Source: Diplosphaera chodatii (Eukaryota; Chlorophyta; Trebouxiophyceae; Prasiolales; Stichococcaceae). From it: a stretch of DNA of 64,000 nt. Each line of letters begins with the position of its first letter. Within the stretch, counting starts at the first letter, position 1. This document shows, in pieces, positions 1 through 13,300 of the stretch. Location: positions 868,001-932,000 of the forward strand of contig JAALGY010000028.1 of NCBI GenBank assembly GCA_032358165.1, in the 5' to 3' direction. The notes below the pieces were generated by a model. The model searched no databases, was not told the DNA's origin, and saw only the letters and a program-made list of their open reading frames with translations. The position numbers and the translations under genes are program-made.

Positions 1-697
1 CATTGCGTCTTGCACTGCAAACCTCAGCTGCAATGGAGCTTTAGATCAGGCTGTACAGGACACTTTTGTGTGGATGATGACCTTCAGCTGCTTTGTTCTC
101 CGGCGCAGCATCAAATGGCACCCAGAGACCAGTGGTGGGCGTGAGGATCCGAGCTTGGTACCGGAGTAGCGATTTGCCAACCTCTGTCCTCAATCAAGCA
201 CAAACTGTGATTCAAGCGGAGAAGTCTGCGGTGTGAAGCTGCTGCTGCCCTGGTGCATAGACTTGCTCTCTTCACCACCTGGGGTGAGGTAGACGACAAG
301 CATAGCCCTGACAACAGCCCGCCTGGCACGGTACAGAAAATAGCAATGGCTACCGTTTTATAGGTCCCTTTCCTCATGCCCTCTCATCGATACTGCACGA
401 ACATACTGGCCCAATGTTCCCCACACTGCAGACTGTGCTACACGTGGCCATGCCACCCTCGTGGCTCAGAAGGCAGTGCGGTGCGTATCATCCCGGCACC
501 TTGTCGTTTGTCCTGGCGGCTGTGCTCGCCCACCTGCATTGCAGAGTCATGCAGCAGCGTTTCCACCGGCAGCCGGCTTCAGGCTCAGGTTGCACAGTGG
601 AGTGAGGTGCTGACTTGCATGCCACTCTCAGCGCAGATCGTTGGTCCATGTAGTTGCCCGCCTCCGACCGCATGTCACCTTGCACTCAGGCGCCCGT
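1..697. other. No gene recognised; downstream flank of the LCIB-like gene
   Basis: This stretch lies beyond the stop codon of the LCIB-like gene on the minus strand. Short open frames exist on both strands, but none shows a recognisable domain or a splice-consistent extension. It probably contains that gene's 3' untranslated region and possibly the end of a gene lying outside the window. Confidence 0.4.
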
Positions 698-3487
698 CTA
701 CTGCCCAGCCTGGCCCTCTTCCTCCATCAGCATCCTGTAGCTGCAGAACAGGTAGATCCACGGGTCAGTTGTTTACCTGGGGGCCTACAAACTTGCTGGA
801 CCCAGTATGTAACACAGACCAAAATGTCACACAAGGCGATGCAGAGAGAAGGAGCAAGCAAGCACTGGATGTGGGCACATACTTGACGGCCTGCTCGCGC
901 AGCGCACGGCGCCGCTGCATGGAGTCGTGGTTGTAGGGCGTGTCCATGGCCCGCACAGTGGTCATGCCTGCCACGCTGCCGGCGACGTCGTCCTCTCTCT
1001 CCCCGTCACCGGTTCCGTTGCCCCCCGCAGCAGCCAGCATCGCAATCTGGCGAGGCGTCATGCCCTGCAGAATAGGTCCGTCAGGTGGTCTACGCGTTGC
1101 ACCCCAAGTCGACGAGACGTGCGATCCCAGACGCAAGCACAGTACTCAGCCACACATTGCGAGCTATGGGCCATGCAGGAGGTGGTCTAGCCGAAGCCAG
1201 CCACTTCACGAGTAGCACACAAAGTCAGGCGCTTGCCGGGATGGTGTTCAGGTCGAGGTCGGTGCGGTTGCCATTGTTGACAACGTAGATGGAGGAGGGC
1301 CAAACGAACTCCAGGTTGGGGCTCTCGTCATCGAAGGACTTGCCCCTGCAGCACGAACAACCAGTGCAACCACTGTCAATTCAGGAGCATGGTGATGCTT
1401 GTATGTGAGTTGCAGCTGTGCCACGTCGAGCTTGACTCACCAGTTGTGGATCTGCACGCCGGTGACCACCGCGTAGTCAGCCTTCTGTGGGTCCACGGTC
1501 TTGGAGATGAGGAACTCGAGGTCGTCCGTGATCGTGCGCTCCGCCACCTGCGCCGCAGATGACTGAAGCATGTCACGCTGTCAACACGGTCGCTGGACAC
1601 CAGGATGGCATACACCACTGAAGTCTGCAGATTGCACTTTGACTGGCTCCCATGCACGTCACAGCAGGCAGAGCATCTACAGTGCCCGACACAACACCCG
1701 TGCGCTACAAACTTCAAGGGATACACTCCAGCACTGTCACTAGGTGGAAACAGTAGGCCATTGGTGTGCGCCCAGCACCAGGCACAGCTGTGCCCGGTGG
1801 ACCATGGTGCAGGTGCCTTCTTCCGTAAGCGCGGCTGAAGGCGTCGACGCTTCATCACGTGTTGCATGCAGGGCCTCAAGAACTACTCACGCACCTTGGT
1901 CATCATCACGAGGTCCAGGTCCTTGACATCCTCCTCGCCAAAGCCCTCGTCGCGGATGCGCCGCGCCAGCCGCTGCTTCAGGATGGAGTACTCCGGGTCC
2001 TGGGCATCGTGCGCTGCGCCGCGCACAGCCATGTGTGTTCATCAACTGCATCACCCTGCCATGGGCAGCTTGGCAAGCGCCACAGCTGGTTCTGTCCTGG
2101 TATGGAGGCTGGACCTCTCTCCAGATGATCAAAGGCAATCAACATGCTTGCGAGACATCTGCTACAAACCACCCTGTGCTCAGCACAAGCAAGCCAGCAC
2201 CACACCCGCAAGAGATGGATGTTGGGTTGTTTTCACTGGCCTGCGCAAATCTGATCATATGACGAGCAAGAAGCAAATGTACCTCCGGGCTGGCTGCAGT
2301 TGGCTTCCAGGCCCTTGCTCTGGACCTCCCCGAGCGCCGCCTTCAGTGCGCCGCAGGCGCTGCTTGCTCCCGGGCGCCCTGGCCGCGAGATGGCGCCCAC
2401 CTCGCCGGTCGAGTCGATGGCGATGTGTGGGAAGCTGAAGAACACGTACCGCTCCTTGCCGGTGCCCTGCACATTTGACCAGGTATTGATCAGGTCAGGC
2501 TTGTACAGGCACCAGCAGGCTTCATTACATCGTTGCCCAGCGTCGTGGTTAGAGGTATGCAGTGCACACACCGCCGCGATGGGTGCGTGCGACAGGCCGG
2601 CCGTCAGCCCGGTAGTCCCGCACGTCAGCACCCCGCCCAGGCCGTTGGTGTTGAAGCTGGCGCCGAACACAGCGTCCAACTTGTGCTTCAGGGTGGCCGT
2701 CACCTCGTCACGGCACAGGTTGGAGCATGCGATCGTGTTGTCTCCCGTGAAGCCGAAGCCATACAGCGCCTGCACATTTAGTGACCATGTCGACAGGTGG
2801 GGTTGTGACTGCACTTGTTCAACTGGACACCCATGTGCTAGACTTTGTCTCACAAGACCAAACAGTGCAGCTTCGCACCATCTCCATCCGTGCAATGAAG
2901 TCGTCAATGCCCAGGCAGTCGGGGAAGTGCTTCGCAATCTGCACGGGGGGCATCACAAGGCGTTTCAGTTTACTGCTGTCCTCGAGGCGATCAGGCTGTA
3001 CCTGACAGCCACCAAAGCGTCAAGTAGAACTCAAGCATGTCTGCGGTTGCATAGGTGTCGCTATGGGCGCCCCCGCACCTGATTCACACGGTTGCTGAGG
3101 TACGTCTCCACAATCTGCTCGCCCTGCAGCATGCGCTCGGGGTCCACCTGGCCACACAAGGGAAAGATCAGCTGCTGACGCCATCATGCTGCCCAAAGCG
3201 AAATTATGATGGGAGATCGCGCTGCGGGGCTTGCAACATACCTGGGTTGCGTTGCCGGCGGCGGCCGCCGCGCGCCCCGCGAAGCTGTTCTTGGATGCCA
3301 GAGAGCTGTCACCAGACATTGAGCGGCTGCCATTGCTGCTCCGTGACAGCAACGACCGGAAGCTGGTTCGCGATGCGTGAACGCCGCTGCGGTGGAGCTG
3401 AGGGCGTGCACCACATGGTGACACTGAACTTCTGCCACTCATGGCCGCCGGCTGCGGGATTGTCATCTGCCTCGACAACATCATCAT
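698..3487 (-). CDS. LCIB: LCIB/LCIC-family (theta-type) carbonic anhydrase-like protein of the CO2-concentrating mechanism
   Basis: Ten exons with agreeing phases (3242-3487, 3079-3147, 2879-2938, 2572-2769, 2283-2466, 1895-2013, 1441-1547, 1237-1345, 883-1064, 698-740) give a 438-residue protein, close to the usual length of about 450. The N-terminus is Ser/Arg-rich and resembles a chloroplast transit peptide. The core carries family signatures: YGFGFTGDNTI, NLCRDE, FNTNGLGGVLTCG, FPHIAID, ISRPGRPG and SACGAL. Cys144 and Asp146 (CRD), His205 and Cys229 occur in the order expected of the beta-CA-like zinc site of this family. In Chlamydomonas the LCIB-LCIC complex sits near the pyrenoid in low CO2 and recaptures leaked CO2. 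The eighth intron (1065-1236) begins with GC instead of GT. Start chosen at the first of three consecutive Met codons; a further in-frame Met lies at 3532. LCIB versus LCIC assignment is not resolved. Confidence 0.93.
1065..1236 (-). other. GC-AG intron in the LCIB-like gene
   Basis: The upstream exon ends CCG and the intron opens gcaag. The acceptor is ctgcag, followed by GGCATGACG. Phase 0 is kept on both sides and no usable GT donor restores the conserved frame. Confidence 0.8.
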
Positions 3488-4346
3488 GGTGGGATCAAGA
3501 AGGCTGCCTGCAACACAAGATAGACAAGTCAAGCACTCATTGGTGACTGGGCGGCGGATTGTCCAGCAGCCTCACAATGTGAGGCTAAAATGGCATGTGA
3601 TCACCAGCATGCACGCCTGCAATGCAAGTGCAGCAGCGATCACCCAGGCACCGTAATGCAACAGCTGCAAGAGCTGGCTAACCTTGTGGTTAGACGATCC
3701 AACAATGCGAAGCAGCACACCAAGATAAAGTGCGCCGCAATGAGAAGGACCACCCGATCAGGATCGAGCGGCACGGGGGCTCACGCAACCAATGATCGTT
3801 TGAGAAGGGCTGGGCGCTTGGGCAGCGACGGCGCGACCTGATAGTCTGGCCCTCTCAGCGGCACATAGTCATGATAAGGCTCACCTCTGCGGTGACGGGG
3901 TGAGGTGTACGGCAGGCGGATGTGTGGATGTGGCCTTCTTGCACCACCCACTCACGTGCGACCAGTCCTTGGAAGGGGCATGAGCAGTCCCTCATGCTGT
4001 GGGGGCCGGCAACCTGTCGAAAGTGTGTATCGGCGGTCTTGCAGCACTGGCGCAGCACGGCAAACGCATCAACTTGATGTGTCAACAGCGTTGCAGCGTG
4101 GCAGCGGCCAAGACGAGCAAGCCTGCAATGGGGACATCAACCCTCTTTCGCTGCCAGCAGCTGCAGCTCATGACCAGCAGATAGGCAGACAGGCCGGCGT
4201 TTGCCGGCTGCGCAACACGCCATGGTTGTAAGACTACACAAGGAAGTGCAGGTGAATGCACAGCTGCTCGGCATTGTCGTGACGATCGTGCATTGCAGCC
4301 GCGTACGCCAGGCGTAACATTGACATGCTGGCACCTCCACTCGCAG
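3488..4346. other. Divergent intergenic region between LCIB-like gene and Virilizer; Virilizer 5' exon(s) not located
   Basis: This region must hold the promoter of the LCIB-like gene (minus strand) and the first exon or exons of Virilizer (plus strand), because the first recognised Virilizer exon at 4347 has no start codon and begins after a splice acceptor. I could not identify the start exon with confidence. No clear TATA box or CO2-response element was recognised. Confidence 0.5.
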
Positions 4347-7300
4347 CTCTTCAAGAAGGTCATCACCCAAGACCGGTTCGGTGACCACATTCAAGAGGTA
4401 CGGCCACACGACATTGCTTTCTCCGTCCCACCTGATAATTTGATTGGCGGTCGATGCGCCGTCACTCAGCGCATGCAGCCTCATCCCCGCAGGTCCACTT
4501 CAAGGAGCCTGTATGCGTGACGGGCATCAAAGTCGGCGCTCCGCCTGGTGCGGCTGGCCTGCCACAACTGAAGGGCGATGCCCGTCCGGCGGTGAGCAGT
4601 CGGCTACCAGTTCGCAAGCGCTGGCACCACAGCGCTGCCAGCCGACCTGCATGTTCATGTATGTTCCACCGCATGTTCACCGGATGTACAACACATGACA
4701 TGAACTTGACCTGCAACCGTCAAACAGCCCCGCTGCCTCGAACGCCAGGTGCGTGTGTTCGCGAGGGAGCTGGTTGCGCTGCCGGCGGCACGGATGGCGT
4801 GTCTGTGCGAACCATGCCTGCTGCCCACCTCCGGCACGCAGGCTGTCCGCTTCGAGGTGCTCCTGATCCGCATGGTCAAATATCACACAGGAGGCAACAA
4901 GTGATCAGAGTGTGGTCAGCTGAAAAGCGCTGTGACATGTTTCATGCAAGAAGTTTTACTGCCTGCTGAACATGATGAGACATGTGTGCAGCCCACGGTG
5001 ACCGACGAGCTGGTGCTGCGGGGCAACTTCCAAACGCTGCCAATCGCCATCTACGGCTGGGCGCTCAGCACCCACGCCGCGCCCGATGTGAGTTGCAGTC
5101 AGCTGCTGATACGGTTCAGTCCCTGTCAAAACTTGGCCTTCACATGTGCGCATGACATCTCCCTTGTCAGTCCATACAGCTCCTTGTGTGCAGCCAATAA
5201 CGGTGTCTCTGCCTAATCCATGTGTGGTGTCTCAACCAAGAGGCAACCAGACAACAGATCCACTTGCCCCCTGTATGCAGCCTGGCGCTCAGTCCATCCA
5301 GGCGGCGGTCACAGCGGCCCTTGACCTCAGCGGCTTTGGCGCCAGTGGCGCTGCGGCGGCCGACCTGTTCGCGCTACCTGCAGCGAGCCGAGACAGCGGC
5401 CGCAGCGGCAGCGCTGACGCACGGCCGCCGCCATATGCGCAGCTCCCGGCCGACGCTGCGGCCGCGCTGACAGGGGCGCTGCCGACATGGCGCAAGGCGG
5501 GCGCCTCTCGCCGCCGCCTGGCCGCTGCCCCCCTGCCGGACGATGCTTACAAGGCACTGTGCGGGGCGGCCGACCGCATTGTGGCGGCCATCGCAGCCTC
5601 TGCGATGGCGCCAGCCCCAGCTCCAGGTGTTGCCGGTGGTGTTGCGGGCAAGCAGATCGGTGCAAGCAATGCGGCGCCTGCGGTGTCCACAGCAGCGCTG
5701 CTGGCGCCGCATGGCCATACACCACGCGAGGTGACCATCACTTCCCCGGCCCTGTAGTTGATGCCCTCCCTACACCACGCTGCGTCTCCACATTATCCCG
5801 GCAAGTTAATTTCATCAGACGGTCGAGCATGATCTTGAGCAGGTGGCGTCAGCGGCGGCAGCAGAGCTGCAGGAAGCAGACGAGGCGGCGCGGATGACCA
5901 CCGAGTGGCTGGCGCTGCTGGCAAGGGGCCCTGTGGGCGATGCTGCAGCTCGTGCGGGCCTGGCTGGCCTGGCTGCCGCTGTCATCGTCTGCTCAAGCCC
6001 GAGGTGAGTTGGGTCTGCTCCAGTCACAGCGTCCGGTTGCTGGCAGAGGACGTGCAGTGGACCAGCACCTGAATTGGCCGGAGAGTTGTGACAGTGCGTC
6101 GTGCATCTGCACACGGCCACACTCAACTCCTCCAGACCATCGCATCAGACGGCATAGGGCGGCGCACTGCTCCTGGTCTGGCAGTCGTGCAGTAGTTTGC
6201 CCAGTGTCCAAGCTGGCAGGGCAGCTTCGACTGTTGTCGTTTCTGCCGGCAGGCATGCGCACCGGTTCCTGGCGCACCACGGCGCCGTGCACCTGGCGGG
6301 CGTGCTGTCGCTGGCGTACATGCGGCCGCCGGGCGCAGCAGTGCGCTACGGCATCGCCGCCGCAGAGGCGCTGGCGCTGTCCACCGGCGGCCTCGGGTGC
6401 GCCTTCACAGCGTTTGGGGCATCAAGATCCGGGATGTATGTCAATGGCAGGAGAATGAGCTCAAGCCGCTGCACCTTCATGTTGCACAGTCTTCAATGGG
6501 CCACAGTTGATGTACCCGCATTGCATTCTGCCATGTCTGTGCTTACACTTAAGTGGTCACATATGGGCACTTGATGGAACAAGAGGTGGAACCTTAAACA
6601 CGCTGTGTCCAGGTGCGAGGCGTTGCTGGGCTGGTGGCGCCCGCCGGACAGCGCCGCCCAGCTGCCGCAGCCCGAGCAGCAGGGGGACCGCCTGCCCAAC
6701 GGCACATCCGGGCACGCCGACCTGGGCAGTCTTCTGGCGCAGCAGGGTGAGCACTGCACTTTGCTGGGGTTTCACTCAAGCTGCACTGCAGCGCGCCAGT
6801 GGACGGCTCACATGCGCCTGCGACCCCAGATGCGTGCGCTGTGCTCTTGCAGACGATGAGTCGGATGGCGATGCTGACCATGATGAAGACGCCCAGCGCG
6901 AGGACATATACGACGAGGTGTATGATGAGGGCTATGCTGGCGGTGGCGATCAGGATGCTGCGAACGACGAGGCGTTTGTCAGTGAGGACTATGGCAGCCT
7001 GGAGTACGACTACTACAGGGAGGATGATGGCACAGGAGATCCAGCAGCGGAAGTGGGCGAGAACGGTGGTGGCGGCGGCAGCGCTGGTCACGATGCCGGC
7101 GGCCAGGCAGAGGAGGGCATCGACATCTACGGCGACGTCGATGAGGGCATGGATCTGGCGGCGCCGGCGGCTGCGGGCGACCAGCACGAGCAGCCGGACG
7201 AGCAGCGGCGCCCTGCCTCGGGGCCGCCGTCGGCTGGCGGGCTGAGGGGCGGGCGCCACCCCGCCAACCTGGGCCTGCGTGGCGGCGGCCGCAGCAGCCG

Positions 7301-10300
7301 CAGCCCGTCCCGCGAGGACGACCGCTGGGGCGGCAGCGAGGACCGGCGCCGCAGGCCCGGTGAGCCTGCACCGCTTGTCGCAGGCCAGCAGCAAAGGCAA
7401 AGGAGCGAGCGAGGGAAACAACATGTGTGGTGCATTCCAGCACATAGGGTTGCATCCATGCGGTCGCCTAGATGAGAAGAGCAATGACTGACCAGAGGAT
7501 TCACTCATTAAACAACTATCACGTGCACCCGGAGGGTGATGGCGACGTGCTGTAATCCATGGCGATGTGACAGCTATGACATGGATGGGCACCTCTGTCG
7601 TCATGACTGCACAGGCAGTGACGACGAGATGCTGGCGGATACCCCAGAGCGACTCTCGCCTGATCAAGACCGGCGAGCGGCTTCACCAGCATCCAGACAT
7701 GACGCTGAGCGTGGAAAGGATGCAGGTGAGCGGGCTACACCCCCAGGCCAACTCTGACGGCACGCAACAGGCCCTGCAAGTGGATACTTGCTCGCTCATC
7801 TGCTCAGTGTCACCATCCGCCGAAATGAGTGTAAACAATGATGCGCCCATGTGTGCTCCCTGCGCAGGTGAGAAGAAGAGCAAGCACAAGCACAAGGACA
7901 AGAAGCGCCACCGCAGCCGCGACGCCGATGCCGAGGGCAGCCGCGGCAAGCGCAGCAGGCGCGGCGGTGATGAGCCGGCCGCTGATGAGCGCAAGGCGTC
8001 CAGCAGCCACCGCTCCAGCAGTCGGCGGGATGCACCCGAGGGAGCAGAGAGGTGCTGCGCACATGTGCTTGTCTAGTGCGCACACCGTGCAACTGTGTCC
8101 GAGGCATTGAAGGTCTGTGAATTTCATGCAAATGCCTGTGCCCCAGGTTGTGCTTGATCAATGCCTGCACCAGGTGCCCATAGCAAATGTCTGCCATGTG
8201 TGCTGCAGGGCATCACCAGCGCGAGCTGAGGTACAGCACAGCAGGCGGACCGACAGCCGCCAACAGCAGCCTCCGCAGGACAACAGGAGGGAAGCAGCCG
8301 CAGATGCCATTCGCCAGCGACGCTCCAAGAGCCCTGGAACACGAAGAGGTGCAGACAGGCCCGATAGGAGCAGGGGTGTGAGTGACCAGCGCTCCCGCAG
8401 GGACAGTCCCAGGCGGCGGGACAGCCCCAGGCGGCGGGGCAGCCCCCGCAGACGCAGCAGCCCAGTCCCACAGGACAGCCCAGCCGGTGGCCGTACAGCA
8501 GGCCGCCGGGAGCCCTCGCCACCGCCGCGGGCACGGCCGAGCCGTGCAGAGTCCCCGCCCCGGCGGCGGGACGCGCAGCGCGATGGCAGGGCACCCATCA
8601 GCAGCCCAGCCTCCACGCCCCAGAGGGCCGGCCGCCGCAGGGAGGAGCCGGAGCAGCGCAGGGCCGAGCCGGACAGGCAAGAGACGCAGCCGGAGCGCCC
8701 GGCCGCTGCCTCGGAGGCTCGTGAGGAGGCGCGGGTCCCCCGCAGGGACGACCGGCAGAGGGCGCAGCGGGGCAGCCCAGTGCCGCGGCGCTCCCGCAGC
8801 CGGGCGGCCTCGGTGCCCAAGGAGGCGGAGGTGGCGGCGACCCCGCCGCTGTCCCCCAGGTGGCCTTCCTGGTGTCAAGTGACTCGACAGGGGTGCCCGT
8901 TGGAAGTCGTGGCTATGGCTCTTTCAAATGGTTTTGTAGCATTGCCTGTCTGCGCAGATATAATCTGGCATGAGCCGCGAAACCTGTACCCCCTCCCATC
9001 TGCAGGGAGGCGCCCCCATCGCCGGCAGCAGATCCGATGGACATCCCTGAGGGCCCGCGGCACCTGCAGCCGCCGGAGGCAGAGGACGGCGCCGACGACG
9101 GCAGGGGCCACCGCCCCTCGCGCACCAGGGGCCCAGTGGACACCGAGCGCCTGTACCGAAAGTTCAGCGGCACCTACCCCGCGCTGGTGGAGGCGCTGCT
9201 GCAGCTGCGGCCCGAGTCGGTGGGTGCACCGCCGGTGCCGAGCGCCTCGAGACTTCAAGGGGCCCTGAACTGCACGCGTGCCCGCTTTGGGTGCCCCGCG
9301 CTGGTCTGGTCCTGCTGGAGGGGTGCGGCTTCACCGGCTGGAGTGTGCATACTCCAGCCCCTGACTGATATTGGCTCACGTCCTGTGGTGCAGGTGGGTG
9401 CCATGGGGGCACGGTTGCTGTGTCGACTGCGCGCCTATGAACAGGCAGCAGGCTTCCAGGTGGGCTGCAGCAGCCGAGGCCCTTGGTGAATGTGCATGGT
9501 GGATGTGCAACAATACAGCGTCATGAGCCCTGCGCTCCGGTGCAAGGCACCTGTGTCTGACGCACAGCATCCTGATCACACAGGTGGCCGCTCAGCAGCT
9601 GGCCGACGCGCATGCCCCGGGCGGCGCGGCGATGCCGACAGCAACAGCGACCGCCCTGGTGGCAGCTGCGGGCGCCTCCCTCACCCGGCTGGCGAGCCTG
9701 CTGCGCTCCAGTGGCGCCGGCCAGCAGAAGCCTGACGTCCTGACGGTGTCGACAGCAGGTGCAAGGAGCTTTGCGCATGGTAAACAACCTGCCTCGACAG
9801 CAGCTGCTGCTCTCCCGCCGTCAGCACTGCAGATGCAAGACACATGCAAATAAGCTGGCGGCGTCATCGCTCCCAGCTAGACGGAACCACCAGTGCTGCA
9901 ACTCTGGTGCCCATCCAGGCCTGGTGTTGACGCCGCCGCCAGAGCCGGAGCCAACACTGCTGGCGGCGCTGGCGGGGCGCGGCGTCATCCCTGCGCTCGT
10001 TGCAGCGCTGCAGGTGAGCTGCTGACATGTTGAGCAGCCCTGTGCGGCTGTGCTAGAAGTGTCACCATATTGCTGAGAAAACCTGGGCCAAAACTATGGC
10101 CAGCTGTGCCGCCAGCTTCACTCCCTGCCTTGCCTTGCCTCACAACATCCTATGCTGCTTGCATGTCAGTCTGCCAGATTGCATGCGCGGACTTCTGAGC
10201 TTAACATTACCACTTATGCCATCCAATTGCCAGGTGCCGGGTGCACATGTGGCTGCGCTGTCGGCAAGCGGGGCGCTGCCACCCAGTGCGCCCTCAGCAG

Positions 10301-13300
10301 CGGCGATTGCCGCGCCCCTCTCACAGCCCTTGCTAGCAGGTGCCATGATGCAGTTGACACCATCACTCCGTGCTGTTGACCATGACGACGGCGCAGCTGA
10401 GGTTGACAGACATGAGTCACCCGGCTCGGTGCCAGGGCAAGCCCAGCTTCTGCGGTGCTCAAGTTCCACTGCAAACGATGAGGATGAGCTTGTGGTGCAT
10501 CTGGTCGCCACCGGCACACCACGTCTTGCGCAGGCGCCCGCGCGCTGCTGGAGGTGCTGCTGTCCAGCGGGCGGGGCATGGCGTGGCTGCGGCGGCAGCC
10601 CGCCGCCACCGCCGCGCTGCTGGACGCGCTGCAGCCGGCCGCCGCCGCACCGCACCCGCTGGACGCCGACACCGAGGCCGCCCTCAGGTGCAGCTGTGCA
10701 CAGCCTGCGCGGGCCTGATCGATTGTCAGGGTCTCGCCATGGAGCCTCGTGGTCTATGTCCATTGCGTCCAAAGCGTGGCGCAGCATGCATGCTGGGTGG
10801 GCGGTTCACGCTGTGTCTTTGGCGATGCAAGCAGGGGCGGCGCGGGTGCTGAGCTGGCGCTGGCGCTGCGGGCGTCACTGGCGGCCGCCCAGGCGGCGGA
10901 TGCGCTGGTGGCCTGCGCACCGCCGGCGCCCGTCGGCAGCCCTGCAGCGCCCGACTCCTCCGAGGCCAGGCTGCCGCTGCCTGACGCAGCCGTTGTGATG
11001 GTCGCGCTGCTCGGGGCCACTGCCACGGAGCCGGGCAGGCGGGCGGTCGTGGCGGCGCTGACAGCGAGCCCCGCCGCCTTCCGCCGCCTGCTGCAGTTTG
11101 TTCAGGTTTGCCCTGGCCCTGCAGATTTTCCTCTGGTAGACATACGGTACACGTCAAATAGTCACCACACTACAGTTCAAACATGAGATGCTCACGGTCC
11201 CGAGGCAGCCATTGGTTCACGCCGTGTGTTCAACGAGTGACCAGCGAGGCTGATCTGGAGTGCACTTTGCTTCCACAGGGGCCGCTGCCGCCCCCAGCCG
11301 GGCTCGCGCTGGACGGCACACCGCTGCCCGCTGTGCCGCCCTCCGCGCCGCCGGGCGCATCAGCCATACACGCGGCCAGGCTGCTGCTGGAGGTGACGCA
11401 TCATTCCAGCCAGGGCTGCGACAGTGGCAGAGCAAAACTCCTGGTCGTTAACGACCGCCGTTGTTGCCAATGCATGAGTATTCATCATTTCCTAGGTTCA
11501 AGGATGCAGCTTTTTTACCAGGTGCTGCGGGACCCGCATGCTGCGCCGCATGCAGCCTGGGCACCGTCCGCTGCAGCGGTGGCTGCCGCGGCAGCAAGCT
11601 TCACAGCGTCCGCAGAGGTCCTACCAAAGCCAGGTCATGACCCTGCATCTACGCCTTGGCGAGGAGTGTCACGGTTGTCCATACAGTGGCAGCCGCACAT
11701 CTTGTCCATAGCCCATTGTTGGACACTGCAGCAGCTGGCACCACCAAAGAGTTGGGTCGGACGCCTGATGATGGTGCGAGCGTATGCAGCAGGTCGTGCA
11801 GCCATGAAGGGGCTGGCGGCAGAGCTTGCGGGGCGTGCCACGGCCGCCCTGGCGCTGACCAGCGCAGGAGCCGACGGCCTGGCTGCCGCGCTGTCCGCCG
11901 ACCTGCCGGAGTTTGCGCCAGTGCTCAAGCCGGTCTCAGGTGCAGTAGTTCCTCCTCCGAGATGTAGAGCGGTGCAACGACAGACGCAAACCGTGGTTGC
12001 TGCGGCTGCAGATTGGGAGTCCATGTGTCTTCACAAAACTCGTTCCTCCTCTGCTGTGCACACCATCACACGATTTCCTGTGAGCTTGCCACACCAACTA
12101 CAACATTTCAATTCCCACGATCTGATACCCCATTGCTCTGCCACAGGTGAGGCCAAGGCAATGCCGCAGGTGGAGCACGCGGCAGCCGTGGCCATGGCAG
12201 AGGCCCCGGAGCGCTTTGGCGGCGCCGACACTGGGCTAGCCCTCGCAGCGGCCGCCGCTGAGCTGGCGGGCGGGGGCCGCTTCACCCAGGCATTCCACGA
12301 CGCTGGCGGCGCCATGGTACGTTCGTCTCAGGCATCGTTGCCATGTCCTCCTGATGTGTCATTGACCAATCCAGCAGTTCGGGCACCAGGTCATGCGCTA
12401 CCAACGCGCGCTGCACTGCAGCGTGCAGCTTGTCGTGCGCAAACGGCTGGCGCATGACCCATGGGGCTGTTGCAGCAAGAGTGACTTCATATGTCAAGTG
12501 CATGGTGTTTGACAAAAAATCTGCTGACCAACTCTGTGTGCTGGCAGCAGCGACAGAGGTACCTGAGCACTGGTGCTTGCCATGCGCAGCTGCTGGAGCG
12601 GGGTGTGCGCACGGCCACTGCGCTGCTTGCGGCCTGCGATGCCGACACACGCTGGGGCGCCGCTGCCGGCGCAGCTGTGGACGAGGCGGCGGCTGCCGCC
12701 GCCAGGGAGCGTGCTGTGGCCTTTGCAGCTGTGGCGGCATCGGCTTCCGCGATGCTGCTGCAGCGTTTGCAGGTGATACTATGTGCTGACACTCGCCAGA
12801 AAGGTGTCCATTGATAGCCGGAGCACCAGAGGGGGAGCAGGCAGGAATGTTGCAACCCTGTTGCCCTGCACCATGATTGTTGCGACTAGGTTGCAGCAGC
12901 ATCACTGTGTTTTTTCCGGATATATCACCAGCACTGTCTGCACTTCGCTTTCACAGTGTATGAACGATGTTGCGCTCTCTGGTGGTCATCGCACCTGTAT
13001 ATGAAAGTCGCCAAGATATCGTCTTGACATCGTCAGGCGACAGGGGTGGAGGTGACGTCGCGGGGCCTGCAGCGGGCGCTGCTGGCGCTGCACGCGGCTC
13101 TGTCGACATCCCCAGAGTCCCTGGCAGCCGCCATGGGCCGCACGCCCGCGCCCGACGCCACACCCGCACTGCAGGTGTGTGAGCTGTGCGGCTACGCCGG
13201 CGCATGCCGTCCTTGTACATGCTCAGGCATGTGCCGCAATGTAGATGGCCATGCTTTCCGTTGTGGCAGGTCATTTCATTCTGGATGATCAGATGAAACG

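Noticed and set aside
6594..7667. 357-codon minus-strand open frame
   Set aside because: It is antisense to the acidic Virilizer exon. GC-rich codon bias leaves few stops on the opposite strand, and the sequence is low-complexity Ala/Pro/Arg with no domain.
7860..8860. A separate SR splicing-factor gene
   Set aside because: There is no RNA-recognition motif, start or stop. The exons join in phase with Virilizer on both sides.
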